Assembly: GCA_913031205.1 (NCBI GenBank)
Contig: CAJWEM010000011.1
Span: forward strand, 1-34,591
Direction: 5' to 3'
Length of the DNA: 34,591 nucleotides
From: an uncultured Gammaproteobacteria bacterium
GTDB taxonomy: Bacteria > Pseudomonadota > Gammaproteobacteria > Poriferisulfidales > GCA-002705445
Part shown: one piece after another, positions 7,681 through 16,396 of the stretch
Position numbering within the stretch: position 1 is the stretch's first letter
Layout of the letters: every line of letters starts with the position of its first letter
Program-made: the position numbers and the translations under genes
Notes under the pieces: model-generated
What the model saw: the letters and a program-made list of their open reading frames with translations, nothing else
Databases searched by the model: none
Told to the model about the DNA's origin: nothing

Positions 7681-9676
7681 AAATAACCAAAGAAAAGATA
7701 TGGCAAACGCGATCAGAGCTTTGTCAATAGATGCTATAGATAAAGCAAAATCTGGTCATCCCGGAATGCCCTTAGGTATGTCCGATATTGCTCAAGTTTT
7801 ATGGGCTGATCACCTTAAGCATAATCCAAAAAACCCAAACTGGTTTAATAGGGATAGGTTTGTTTTGTCGAATGGTCATGGGTCAATGCTGCTATATAGC
7901 TTACTGCATTTGACTGGTTATAATTTAAACATCGAAGAAATTAAAAACTTCAGACAGCTCCATTCTAAAACCCCTGGGCATCCAGAATCCCACCTTACAG
8001 ATGGAGTTGAGACAACTACAGGGCCTCTTGGACAAGGTTTAGCAAATGCTGTTGGTATGGCGATTGCTGAAAAGACTTTGGCTTCGCAATTTAATAAACC
8101 TGATAATATTATCGTTGATCATAATACGTATGTATTTACTGGAGATGGTTGTTTAATGGAAGGGATATCTCATGAAGTTTGTTCTCTTGCGGGTACATTA
8201 TCACTAAACAAACTAATTGTTTTTTATGATGATAATGGAATATCTATCGATGGAAATGTTGAAGGTTGGTTTACAGATGACACAGCAAAAAGATTCGAAT
8301 CTTATAATTGGAATGTAATAAAAAATGTTAACGGGCACTCCACTAAAGAAATATCAAATGCAATTAATCAGGCTTTAAGTTCAAAAGATAAACCAACTCT
8401 TATATGTTGTAGGACAAAGATAGGATATGGTTCGCCAAATAAAGAAGGGAAAGAAAGTTCTCATGGTTCTCCTTTAGGAGAGCAAGAAACAAAACTTACA
8501 AAAGAAAAAATCGGATGGAATTACGAGGCTTTTGAAATTCCAAAGCATATATACGATGCTTGGAATAACATAGAAGAAGGAATCAATTTAGAAAATAACT
8601 GGAATGATAATTTTATAAAGTATAAAAAAGAATTTCCCTCAGAGGCAAGCGAATTTGAGAGAAGAATAAACTCAGAGCTCCCAAATGATTGGCTTGATAA
8701 GTCACAAAAATTTATAAAATCTTGTAATGAAAATGAAGAGAGTATTGCTACAAGAAAAGCATCACAAAATTCGATAGAGGCGTATGCCAAAATCCTGCCA
8801 GAGATGATTGGCGGCTCAGCAGATCTAGGTGCATCAAATCTAACTATGTGGAGTGGGTCTAAAGACATCAAGGCCTTCAATAATGGTAATTACATAAACT
8901 ATGGGGTTCGCGAGTTTGGTATGTCTGCCATAATGAATGGCATTAGTACACATAAGGGTTTTATACCTTATGGGGGTACTTTTTTGACATTTGCTGACTA
9001 TTCAAAAAATGCAGTCAGAATGTGTGCGATCATGGGATTAAAAAATATTTTTGTATTTACGCATGATTCTATTGGTCTTGGTGAGGATGGTCCTACACAT
9101 CAGGCAATCGAACAAATAAATAGTCTTAGAGACATGCCAAATAATACAGTCATTAGACCATGTGATTCTCTTGAGACAGCTATGGCATGGAAATATGCGA
9201 TTGAAAATAAAGATGGGCCTACATGTTTAATTTTATCTAGGCAAAATTGTGATTTTCAAAAAAGAACAAGCGAACAAATAGTAAAAGTAACTAAGGGCGG
9301 TTATATCTTAAAAGATTCAAAAAACTTCGATATAATAATCATAGCTACGGGGAGTGAAGTTGGAATAGTAATGCAAGCTGCCTCTGACCTTGAAAAAAAG
9401 GGTATAAATGTAAGAGTTATTTCAATGCTATCGACAGAAATCTTTGACAGGCAAGAAGATGATTATAAAGAGTCTGTGCTTCCCTCGAATTTTGAAAATA
9501 AATTAGCAGTCGAAGCTGGCTCAACTTCTTTTTGGCATAAATATGTTGGGTCAAACGGGGATATTATTGGGATTAATTCTTTTGGAGAATCAGCTCCTGG
9601 AGATAAGCTTCTAGATTATTTTGGTTTTTCATCCAAGAATGTTGTGGAAAGAGCAGAAAGACTAATGGAAAAATAA
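7664..9676 (+). CDS. tkt: Transketolase
   Basis: Thiamine-diphosphate enzyme that moves two-carbon units between sugar phosphates in the pentose phosphate pathway. The 670-residue sequence has GHPGMPLG (31-38), the cofactor-binding [13 protein letters not shown] (159-171) with Asn191 closing the metal site, and GPTHQAIEQ in the pyrimidine domain. The TTG at 7664 is chosen because it preserves [12 protein letters not shown], which aligns with the beginning of other transketolases. An ATG at 7700 would cut into that conserved start. No good ribosome binding site precedes the TTG, and it overlaps plsY by 17 bases. It leads a block with GAPDH, PGK, pyruvate kinase and aldolase. Confidence 0.96.
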   Translation: MAAKIKNNQRKDMANAIRALSIDAIDKAKSGHPGMPLGMSDIAQVLWADHLKHNPKNPNWFNRDRFVLSNGHGSMLLYSLLHLTGYNLNIEEIKNFRQLHSKTPGHPESHLTDGVETTTGPLGQGLANAVGMAIAEKTLASQFNKPDNIIVDHNTYVFTGDGCLMEGISHEVCSLAGTLSLNKLIVFYDDNGISIDGNVEGWFTDDTAKRFESYNWNVIKNVNGHSTKEISNAINQALSSKDKPTLICCRTKIGYGSPNKEGKESSHGSPLGEQETKLTKEKIGWNYEAFEIPKHIYDAWNNIEEGINLENNWNDNFIKYKKEFPSEASEFERRINSELPNDWLDKSQKFIKSCNENEESIATRKASQNSIEAYAKILPEMIGGSADLGASNLTMWSGSKDIKAFNNGNYINYGVREFGMSAIMNGISTHKGFIPYGGTFLTFADYSKNAVRMCAIMGLKNIFVFTHDSIGLGEDGPTHQAIEQINSLRDMPNNTVIRPCDSLETAMAWKYAIENKDGPTCLILSRQNCDFQKRTSEQIVKVTKGGYILKDSKNFDIIIIATGSEVGIVMQAASDLEKKGINVRVISMLSTEIFDRQEDDYKESVLPSNFENKLAVEAGSTSFWHKYVGSNGDIIGINSFGESAPGDKLLDYFGFSSKNVVERAERLMEK

Positions 9677-9694
9677 ATCTACATAGGAAAAAAA

Positions 9695-10705
9695 ATGACT
9701 ATAAATATTGGGATTAATGGCTACGGAAGAATTGGTAGAAATATTCTTAGAGCGCTTTACGAATCGGAAATTCATAATAATTTAAAAATTGTTGCGATTA
9801 ATGATGTCGGAGATAATTCGGTAAGCGCACATCTGACAATGTATGATTCCGCTCATGGTAAATTTAATCAAAAAGTTTCAGCTGACAAAAATTTTATGTA
9901 TGTTGGTGAGGACAAAATAAATATCACATCTGAAAGAGACCCAAGTAAAATATTATGGAGTAAGTACGATGTTGATTTAGTTTTTGAATGTACTGGAAAA
10001 TTTAATTCTAAGGAAGAGACAGAGATACATTTAAAAAATGGTGCGAAAAAGGTTCTAATATCTGCCCCTGCAAAAAATGTTGATGCAACAATTGTTATGG
10101 GTGTAAATGACGAAATACTTGAAAAAAACCATACTATAATTTCTAACGCTTCTTGCACAACGAATTGTATAGCGCCAGTCATAAAAGTACTAAATAATAC
10201 TATAGGCATAGAACATGGTTTAATTACAACAATCCATTCTTTCACTAATGATCAAAGATTAACTGATGCAAATCATAAAGATATCAGAAGAGCTAGAGCA
10301 GCAACTCAATCAATGATACCTACAAAAACAGGCGCTGCAAAAAACGTCGGGTTAGTGATACCTGAACTTAATGGAAAACTAGATGGCTTAGCTATGAGAA
10401 TTCCAACAGTAAATGTTTCAGTTGTAGACCTCGTCATAAGAACAAAAAAAGATACTTCTATTGAAGAAATAAATAAAATTATTCTTAACTCATCAGAAAA
10501 TGAGATGAAAAATATTATTGCTTATAATGATATACCACTTGTTTCAGTTGATTTTGGACATAATGCTGCTTCAGCCATATATGATTGTAATCTTTCAAAG
10601 GTTATGGATAAGAGACTTGCAAAACTTTATATATGGTATGACAACGAGTGGGGTTTTTCCAACAGAATGCTAGATGCTGCAATTGCTTTTATGAATGCAA
10701 AATAA
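9695..10705 (+). CDS. gap: Type I glyceraldehyde-3-phosphate (or erythrose-4-phosphate) dehydrogenase
   Basis: NAD-dependent phosphorylating aldehyde dehydrogenase of 336 residues. Visible features are the Rossmann motif GINGYGRIGR (7-16), Asp37 at the NAD ribose position, the catalytic cysteine in SNASCTTNC (Cys154) and His181. The segment HSFTNDQRLTD with RRARAATQSMIPTKTGAAK resembles proteobacterial Epd-type enzymes. The gene lies between transketolase and pgk, where pseudomonads and enterics have epd. It may therefore act on erythrose-4-phosphate, but no other gap gene is in view and it could be the main GAPDH. A ribosome binding site AGGA precedes the ATG, and the stop overlaps the pgk start by one base. 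Confidence 0.92.
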   Translation: MTINIGINGYGRIGRNILRALYESEIHNNLKIVAINDVGDNSVSAHLTMYDSAHGKFNQKVSADKNFMYVGEDKINITSERDPSKILWSKYDVDLVFECTGKFNSKEETEIHLKNGAKKVLISAPAKNVDATIVMGVNDEILEKNHTIISNASCTTNCIAPVIKVLNNTIGIEHGLITTIHSFTNDQRLTDANHKDIRRARAATQSMIPTKTGAAKNVGLVIPELNGKLDGLAMRIPTVNVSVVDLVIRTKKDTSIEEINKIILNSSENEMKNIIAYNDIPLVSVDFGHNAASAIYDCNLSKVMDKRLAKLYIWYDNEWGFSNRMLDAAIAFMNAK

Positions 10706-11868
10706 TGAATCATTATCGCGAACTTGTTAATACAGATATTCAAGGAAAAAATGTTTTGCTGCGAGAAGACCTGAATGTCCCAACTGATAATAATGAAATT
10801 ATTAATGATGAAAGAATTAGAGCTGCAATACCAACTATACAATACATACTTTCACAAAATGCTAAATTATCAATAATATCACATTTCGGAAGACCAAAAA
10901 GTGGGGCATTCGATAAAAAATTTAGTTTAAAAATTGTTGCGGAAAGAATATCTAAAATTATAAATAAAGAAGTTTATTTTGAAGAAACACCCATAAGCGA
11001 AAAGTCGCCAGATTATAAAAATGACATAACCCTTTATGAAAATACGAGATTCCTAAAGGGCGAAACTACTGGTGATGATAATTTGGCAAAAAAAATGGCC
11101 AAGAACTGTGATGTATTTGTAATGGATGCTTTTGGTGCTTGCCATAGAGAACACTGCTCAACATTCACTGTGTCAAAGTACTCTCCAGTGACATGTGGTG
11201 GTCTTTTATTAATGGAGGAGATAAAAAATCTCGACAAAATATTTGATAAACCAAAAAAACCCATCTTAGCAATTATTGGTGGTGCAAAAATTTCAACTAA
11301 ATTAACTGTTTTAAGAGAATTAATAAATAAAGTTAATGCAATAATTATAGGTGGAGGAATTGCAAATACTTTTTTATTAAGCTCGGACTTTTCTGTGGGA
11401 AATTCTTTATCAGAGAAAAGTATGATTGAAAATGCAAAAGAGATCATTAAGCTCGCCGCGGAAAAAAATGTGCTACTTCCTCTACCTAAGGACGTTGTTT
11501 GCGAAAATCAAAATCAAATTTATGTCAAAAAAGTAGGCGATGTAAATGAAAATGACATTATAAAGGACATAGGGCCAAAAACTTCACTAAAATATAAAAA
11601 ACTTATTGAAGAAGCTGGTACAATATTATGGAATGGGCCTGTGGGAATGTTTGAAAAATCATCTTTCGAAAGTGGGACAAAAAATATTGCTGTCTCAGTT
11701 TGTAAAAGCAAAGGGCTTTCAATTGCTGGTGGTGGAGATACAATTTCTGCGGTCCAAAAATTTTCAAATATTAATGAAATAGATTATGTTTCAACTGGTG
11801 GTGGTGCTTTTTTAAAGTTTCTCGAAGGACAAGAATTACCCGGGATTGAGATAATAAAAAAATTATGA
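10705..11868 (+). CDS. pgk: Phosphoglycerate kinase
   Basis: Transfers phosphate between 1,3-bisphosphoglycerate and ADP in the cytoplasm. The protein from the ATG at 10705 has 387 residues and begins MNHYRELVNTDIQGKNVLLREDLNVP when read in short pieces; the REDLNVP substrate motif is at about 20-26. Other family signs are SHFGRP, LYENTRFLKGE, IIGGAKISTK, WNGPVGMFE and the nucleotide loop GGGDT. The open frame extends 57 bases further upstream into gap, but that part has no homology. The TAATG overlap with the gap stop is typical of coupled genes. The end overlaps pyk by four bases (ATGA). Confidence 0.97.
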   Translation: MNHYRELVNTDIQGKNVLLREDLNVPTDNNEIINDERIRAAIPTIQYILSQNAKLSIISHFGRPKSGAFDKKFSLKIVAERISKIINKEVYFEETPISEKSPDYKNDITLYENTRFLKGETTGDDNLAKKMAKNCDVFVMDAFGACHREHCSTFTVSKYSPVTCGGLLLMEEIKNLDKIFDKPKKPILAIIGGAKISTKLTVLRELINKVNAIIIGGGIANTFLLSSDFSVGNSLSEKSMIENAKEIIKLAAEKNVLLPLPKDVVCENQNQIYVKKVGDVNENDIIKDIGPKTSLKYKKLIEEAGTILWNGPVGMFEKSSFESGTKNIAVSVCKSKGLSIAGGGDTISAVQKFSNINEIDYVSTGGGAFLKFLEGQELPGIEIIKKL

Positions 11869-13325
11869 CAGCAATTAATGACTCAACTTATAGACAAACT
11901 AAGATAATAGCTACTCTAGGTCCATCTACATCATCAAAAAAATCAATTGAAGGTTTGATTGATGCTGGAGTTGATCTTATAAGATTAAATTTTTCACATG
12001 GGGATAAAGAGTCCCATATCAAGAGAGCAAAGCTTGTTAGAGAAATTGCAGATAAAAAACACTATCATATAGGTATTGTTGGAGATCTGCAGGGGCCAAA
12101 AATCAGAATCACCCGTTTTATTAATTCAAAAATTGACCTAAAAAATGGTTCGAAATTTACAATTGACTACAACCATCCTTTTGATGAAGGTACCGAGGAA
12201 GTAGTTGGAACAACTTATAAAGATCTCGTAGGACAACTTGACACGAATGACATACTTCTTTTGGATGATGGAAGAATAGAATTAAAAGTTGAAAAAATCT
12301 CAGGTTCAAAAATTGTATCAAAGGTTATAAGTGGTGGTTTGCTATACGATTCGAAAGGTATCAATAAAAAAGGCGGGGGGTTATCGGCCGCAGCGATAAG
12401 TGAAAAAGACCATGAAGATATTAAGGTCGCAGCTGAAATTGGTGTAGATTATTTGGCAGTATCTTTTCCAAGAGAAGCAAAAGATATAGAAATGGCAAGA
12501 AAACTATTAAATGATGCTGGAAATGACGGGGGTATAATTGCAAAAATTGAGAGGGCTGAAGCATTAAAAAATATTGATGAAATCATTGAAGCATCCAACG
12601 CGATTATGATAGCACGAGGCGATCTAGGTGTTGAAATTGGAGACGCTCAATTGCCAGCAGTTCAAAAGAATCTTATTAAAAAAGCAAGAAAAAAGGATAA
12701 GGTAGTAATAACGGCAACACAAATGATGGAATCTATGATTACTAACTCAATCCCAACCCGAGCAGAAGTTTTTGATGTTGCTAACGCGGTAATTGACGGA
12801 ACTGATGCGGTAATGTTATCAAGTGAAACAGCTATGGGAGATCATCCTGTTGAAGCTGTTGAGGCAATGAGTAGAATTTGTGAAGGATCAGAAGGTCAAA
12901 ATCCCTTAACTATGAAGGGCTCAAATTACTCTATTGAAAACAAAAAGGTTGATAGAGCTATAGCAATGGCATGCATGCTCACAGCTGATAATCTTAACCC
13001 AACTGCAATAGCAGCAATTACAGAATCTGGCTCAACAGCATTGTGGATGTCTAGAATAAATCACAGTGTTCCTATATTCGCATTAACAACCCATACGAGA
13101 ACATTGCGAAAAGTAACTCTTTATAGAGGAGTTTATCCTGCTCGTATAAAAACGATTGATACAAATCACGAAACAGTAAACAGAGACGCAATAAATGTTT
13201 TAACGAATTTGAATGTTGCAAAAGACGATGATTTAGTAATAATAACAAAAGGAGATCTTGCTGGAATAGAAGGCGGAACTAACGCAATCAAAGTTGTTAG
13301 AGTCGGTCATCTAGCAGAAATATAA
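11865..13325 (+). CDS. pyk: Pyruvate kinase
   Basis: Makes pyruvate and ATP from phosphoenolpyruvate and ADP. The 486-residue protein shows LIRLNFSHG (38-46), VGDLQGPKIRI, a B-domain in the middle, AKIERAEALKNIDEI with the catalytic Lys, MIARGDLGVEIG for the metal, and TATQMMESM. The C-terminal domain includes AITESGSTALWMSR. Length matches bacterial type II enzymes. It overlaps pgk by four bases and is followed ten bases later by aldolase, so it belongs to the same transcript. No phosphofructokinase gene is present in this window, so the direction of net carbon flow cannot be judged from it. Confidence 0.96.
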   Translation: MTAINDSTYRQTKIIATLGPSTSSKKSIEGLIDAGVDLIRLNFSHGDKESHIKRAKLVREIADKKHYHIGIVGDLQGPKIRITRFINSKIDLKNGSKFTIDYNHPFDEGTEEVVGTTYKDLVGQLDTNDILLLDDGRIELKVEKISGSKIVSKVISGGLLYDSKGINKKGGGLSAAAISEKDHEDIKVAAEIGVDYLAVSFPREAKDIEMARKLLNDAGNDGGIIAKIERAEALKNIDEIIEASNAIMIARGDLGVEIGDAQLPAVQKNLIKKARKKDKVVITATQMMESMITNSIPTRAEVFDVANAVIDGTDAVMLSSETAMGDHPVEAVEAMSRICEGSEGQNPLTMKGSNYSIENKKVDRAIAMACMLTADNLNPTAIAAITESGSTALWMSRINHSVPIFALTTHTRTLRKVTLYRGVYPARIKTIDTNHETVNRDAINVLTNLNVAKDDDLVIITKGDLAGIEGGTNAIKVVRVGHLAEI

Positions 13326-13335
13326 AAATAAAAAG

Positions 13336-14352
13336 ATGAATATTGATGTACTAAACAAAATTGCAAATCAAATGGTTGATCATTCGAAAGGAATTTTAGC
13401 AATTGACGAAAGCCATGGGACTTGCAAAAAAAGATTTGATGCTTTAAATATCCCTGTTAATGAAGAAAGCAGAAGATCCTACAGAGATATGCTTGTTTCA
13501 GCAAAATCTTTAGATCAGTATATTTCAGGAGCTATACTTTTTGATGAAACAATAAAACAAAAAACCTCGAATGGAGCTTTATTCCCGCAGTATTTAGATA
13601 GTATTGGAATTCTTCCAGGTATTAAGGTAGATGCTGGAGCCAAGCCGTTTTCATGCCATCAAGATGAAAAAATTACTGAGGGTCTAGATAATCTTCCGCA
13701 AAGAATGGAAGAGTATAAGCAGTTAGGTGCAAAATTTGCAAAATGGAGAGCGGTCATCACAATTGGCAGTAAAATGCCATCTGCTGCGTGCATGATTGCT
13801 AACTCACATGCCCTTGCAAGATATGCAAGTATCTGCCAAGAATTTGATATTGTTCCTATAGTAGAGCCCGAGGTCTTAATGGATGGAGAACATGATATAA
13901 AGAAATGTTATGAGATAACTAATCAAATGCAAAACATTTTATTTGAAAGCCTTGATATGCTGGATGTCATTTTTTCTGGAATAGTTTTAAAACCAAATAT
14001 GATAACAGCTGGATCAAGTTGTAAAGATCAAGCTAGTCCAGATGAAATTGCTGAACTCACAGTTGAGTGTTTAAAAAATAATGTACCAAAAGATGTTCCT
14101 GGGATTGCTTTTTTATCTGGAGGTCAATCTGATCAGGATGCGTCAAATAACTTGAGTAATATCAATAAAATTAATACAAATCCTTGGAAAATTACTTTTT
14201 CATATGGTAGAGCTCTTCAACTTGAAGCCATGAAGAAATGGAGTGGTAATAATCAAAATGTCGAAGATGCTCAAAAAATTATTAGTCGAAGAGCATATTT
14301 AAACAGTTTAGCAGCATCAGGTAAGTATGAAATCTCTATGGAAAAAGCTTAA
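13336..14352 (+). CDS. fba: Class I fructose-bisphosphate aldolase (eukaryote-like type)
   Basis: Reversibly splits fructose-1,6-bisphosphate into two triose phosphates through a Schiff base, without metal. The 338-residue sequence has GILAIDESHGTCKKRF (19-34), SRRSYRDML (45-53), FAKWRAV with Lys136, VEPEVLMDGEHD with Glu177, and GIVLKPNMITAG with the Schiff-base Lys219. Many gammaproteobacteria have a class II metal aldolase (FbaA) at the end of this gene block; here the unrelated class I enzyme occupies the place. The start has only a weak ribosome binding site. The stop codon directly abuts the stop of the small gene on the opposite strand. Confidence 0.95.
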   Translation: MNIDVLNKIANQMVDHSKGILAIDESHGTCKKRFDALNIPVNEESRRSYRDMLVSAKSLDQYISGAILFDETIKQKTSNGALFPQYLDSIGILPGIKVDAGAKPFSCHQDEKITEGLDNLPQRMEEYKQLGAKFAKWRAVITIGSKMPSAACMIANSHALARYASICQEFDIVPIVEPEVLMDGEHDIKKCYEITNQMQNILFESLDMLDVIFSGIVLKPNMITAGSSCKDQASPDEIAELTVECLKNNVPKDVPGIAFLSGGQSDQDASNNLSNINKINTNPWKITFSYGRALQLEAMKKWSGNNQNVEDAQKIISRRAYLNSLAASGKYEISMEKA

Positions 14353-14592
14353 TTAATTCTCGGGTATTTTGCTCCAATTTTCGATTGAAAACTCACTGCC
14401 AAACTTTTCAGTTTGGTTATCCCATATAGAGTATCCAGTTTTTTTGTTAATTACGGCATTTGCAGCATCTTCAGGAGAAGCGAAGGTTAATGTTGGCATT
14501 GAGTTTATCCATAAATCCCATAGACCAAGTGGCTCTTTCTTTATTTCAAAGACAGCTATTTCCGTTTTAATTCGATATCTTATATTTCCCAT
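14353..14592 (-). CDS. Unrecognised 79-residue protein overlapping the chorismatase gene
   Basis: I cannot name this family. The protein from the ATG at 14592 has 79 residues, no signal peptide and no membrane segment, and is rich in Trp. It begins MGNIRYRIKTEIAVFEIKK, then GLWDLWINSMPTLTF, SPEDAANAV and GYSIWD, giving the look of a small folded domain with several beta strands. The start is supported by GAGGG eight bases upstream. A longer frame could begin at TTG 14607. It overlaps the end of the chorismatase gene by 26 bases, so the two are probably translated together and may be functionally linked. Its stop abuts the aldolase stop on the other strand. Confidence 0.72.
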   Translation of the reverse strand: MGNIRYRIKTEIAVFEIKKEPLGLWDLWINSMPTLTFASPEDAANAVINKKTGYSIWDNQTEKFGSEFSIENWSKIPEN

Positions 14593-15523
14593 CTGAAAAA
14601 CCCTCAAACTCTATAAGTAATTCTTCCCTGCAAATATCTCCTTTTAATAAAATGTATTGATTAGAGCCAAACGTCGCATCAAGCTTGCCCTTAATCCATG
14701 GTAAATCTTTATTTTGTAATTTTGAAACATAAACTCTAGAGATATTTGTCTTATTATTTTCTACCCTGATAAAAGTTTCGTAATTTCTTAGCGCTTCATC
14801 AAATTGTGCATTTAAATTGAGAGAATGCATTGATTTATAGCCCTTAATACTGGCAGTTCCAGATATAAATATTTTTTCTTTCTTGTCATCAATATCGAAA
14901 AAGCTTGCAGCTCTTGAAAACATAGGTTTTTCTCGAAAAATATCTTGTGGATACTTATATGAGCTTACCTGTCTTTTATTTTCAATAGCTTCGTATTTGT
15001 TACATAAGGCGGCTAGAAAATAAATTAGAATTTTATTTTGTCCAATACCTATGGCCGTTGCGGCAGGATAGCTAAAATTTTCAAAATATTTTTTATAAAC
15101 TACCTCGCGAGATTCACATAATAATGAATAATTTGTTTTTCCGTTGTCATATTTTTCTAAAAGCTGAGGTAAGTAATGCCAAATTTTAATGATTTTCATT
15201 TGATTTTTTTCTGAAATACTAAAAAAATCTTTATAACTTTGAATTATCTTTGATTTATTGTCTTCGAATGATTTTTCAAGGTCAAGAATAGTTGATCCAA
15301 ATAAATAATTTTTACTTTTTGTAATATGTATATTATTGGATTTTTCTGAAATGATAGGTTGGCTTGTTTGCCATACTTCAAAAATATCTTTTTCACAATA
15401 TTGCATAAGACCATTTGATAATATTCCCGAGTGGCGGCCAACCGATTCTGAAAATTTCATTATTGATAAAATATCTTCCCTTTCTTTAGGTATTTCGTTT
15501 GTAAAAAAAATCTTAATCGACAC
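14567..15523 (-). CDS. Chorismatase (FkbO/Hyg5/XanB2-like family)
   Basis: Probably hydrolyses chorismate and releases pyruvate, giving a dihydroxy-cyclohexadiene acid or a hydroxybenzoate depending on subfamily. Such proteins were formerly annotated as pteridine-dependent dioxygenases. The 318-residue sequence has IWHYLPQ (114-120), CESRE (136-140), YPAATAIGI (152-160), ENKRQVSSYKYP (181-192), FSRA (202-205), IFISGTASIKG (218-228) and DICREELLIEFEG (296-308), in the family order and spacing. The catalytic Glu is expected in the last motif. It starts with GTG at 15523 without a clear ribosome binding site. Substrate product cannot be deduced; a XanB2-type hydroxybenzoate synthase that replaces UbiC is possible. 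Confidence 0.82.
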   Translation of the reverse strand: MSIKIFFTNEIPKEREDILSIMKFSESVGRHSGILSNGLMQYCEKDIFEVWQTSQPIISEKSNNIHITKSKNYLFGSTILDLEKSFEDNKSKIIQSYKDFFSISEKNQMKIIKIWHYLPQLLEKYDNGKTNYSLLCESREVVYKKYFENFSYPAATAIGIGQNKILIYFLAALCNKYEAIENKRQVSSYKYPQDIFREKPMFSRAASFFDIDDKKEKIFISGTASIKGYKSMHSLNLNAQFDEALRNYETFIRVENNKTNISRVYVSKLQNKDLPWIKGKLDATFGSNQYILLKGDICREELLIEFEGFSDGKYKISN

Positions 15524-15594
15524 GATGAATCTATTTAGTTAATTGTTAAGAATGATTTATATTAAATTTTTTTTGTATATGTAAATAATTTAGA

Positions 15595-15623
15595 TTACAT
15601 TATAAATTAAATGTATATATAAT
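15595..15623 (+). promoter_or_regulatory. Sigma70-type promoter for the small lipoprotein gene
   Basis: TTACAT (15595-15600) and an exact TATAAT (15618-15623) are separated by 17 bases. They lie 45 bases before the lipoprotein ATG and fit a housekeeping promoter. The surrounding region is very AT-rich, which raises the chance of a false match. Confidence 0.55.
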
Positions 15624-15668
15624 AGTAATTAATTAGTATATTAAATGATCTATTGGGAGTTTTTTGGT

Positions 15669-15980
15669 ATGAATTTTAGAATAATTTTTCCACTTTTTAT
15701 ATTTTTAATAATCTCTGGTTGTAGCACAGTTGGAGAGGTATACGATTGGGCTTTCGACAGCGACAGTGCTGAAGAAGAAACTGTGATCACTGAGGAAAAT
15801 AAATCTCAATTTGAATATGTAACGGTGAATATCAAAGATAAAATTGCAGTTAAAGTTGCTGATCCTCTTGGGCCAAGAGCTACTGGTGTTGGTTGTGCAA
15901 TGTGGAAAAGCAAAAGTGGAGAAAGTGGGAGATGTGCTTGGAATTCTAAGGGTCAGTGTTTTTGCCCTGCCCCAGAATAG
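15669..15980 (+). CDS. Small lipoprotein with Cys-rich C-terminus, family unknown
   Basis: A 103-residue predicted lipoprotein. From the ATG at 15669, which has GGGAG nine bases upstream, it starts MNFRIIFPLFIFLIISGC, a signal sequence with a lipobox ending at Cys18. An acidic linker follows (DSDSAEEETVITEE), then a small domain ending GVGCAMWKSKSGESGRC and QCFCPAPE. The four clustered C-terminal cysteines would be oxidised in the periplasm and may form two disulfides. An upstream in-frame ATG at 15645 has no ribosome binding site and would spoil the signal peptide. A consensus-like promoter precedes it. I do not recognise the domain. The gene ends six bases from the rpmG stop on the other strand. 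Confidence 0.78.
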   Translation: MNFRIIFPLFIFLIISGCSTVGEVYDWAFDSDSAEEETVITEENKSQFEYVTVNIKDKIAVKVADPLGPRATGVGCAMWKSKSGESGRCAWNSKGQCFCPAPE

Positions 15981-15986
15981 AAAAGA

Positions 15987-16142
15987 TTATTTTATTTTAG
16001 ACTCTTTATAAATTACATGCTTCCTAACAACAGGGTCGAATTTTTTAATCTCGAGCTTATCTGGTGAATTTTTCTTATTCTTGGTGGTTGTATAGTAATG
16101 GCCAGTCTTTGCTGAGGAAACTAATTTTATTTTTTCTCTCAT
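15987..16142 (-). CDS. rpmG: 50S ribosomal protein L33 (zinc-free form)
   Basis: A 51-codon frame translating to a protein that starts [20 protein letters not shown] and ends [18 protein letters not shown], a typical L33. It has no cysteines, so it is the C-minus form that does not bind zinc. Its ATG overlaps the rpmB stop by four bases (ATGA), and the rpmB-rpmG pair is conserved in gammaproteobacteria. Confidence 0.95.
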   Translation of the reverse strand: MREKIKLVSSAKTGHYYTTTKNKKNSPDKLEIKKFDPVVRKHVIYKESKIK

Positions 16143-16363
16143 ATTTTATTAATTTCCTTTAAAACAGTTTCAATTCCTTTCTTTTCAATAATTCTGAGTC
16201 CTTTTCTAGAAACTCTAAGAGAAACCCATTTTTTCTTAGTTTCAAGCCAAAACCTATGCATTTGTAAGTTTGGTAAGAACCTTCTCCTTGTTCTATTCTT
16301 TGCATGAGAAACATTGTTCCCAGACATAGGCTTTTTACCAGTAACTTCGCATATTCTTGACAT
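16139..16363 (-). CDS. rpmB: 50S ribosomal protein L28
   Basis: Ribosomal protein L28 of the large subunit, 74 residues. It begins [20 protein letters not shown], continues [21 protein letters not shown], and contains [16 protein letters not shown], closely following the enteric protein. Only one cysteine is present, so it is not the zinc-binding form. A ribosome binding site AAGG lies eight bases before the ATG. It overlaps rpmG and is divergent from folB, with 96 bases between them holding a likely promoter. Confidence 0.97.
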   Translation of the reverse strand: MSRICEVTGKKPMSGNNVSHAKNRTRRRFLPNLQMHRFWLETKKKWVSLRVSRKGLRIIEKKGIETVLKEINKI

Positions 16364-16396
16364 AAAAATCGCCTTCTTTTCTTAATAAGGTATGAA

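Noticed and set aside
9868-10245. Long open frame antisense to gap, and similar ones antisense to coxA, tkt and pgk
   Set aside because: They follow the codon pattern of the sense genes, have no ribosome binding sites and no recognisable domains.
10648-10704. Upstream extension of the pgk frame into gap
   Set aside because: The extra 19 residues have no family similarity, and the TAATG at 10703-10707 gives the expected N-terminus.
15645-15668. Earlier ATG for the lipoprotein gene
   Set aside because: No ribosome binding site, and the added residues would put acidic and aromatic residues before the signal peptide.
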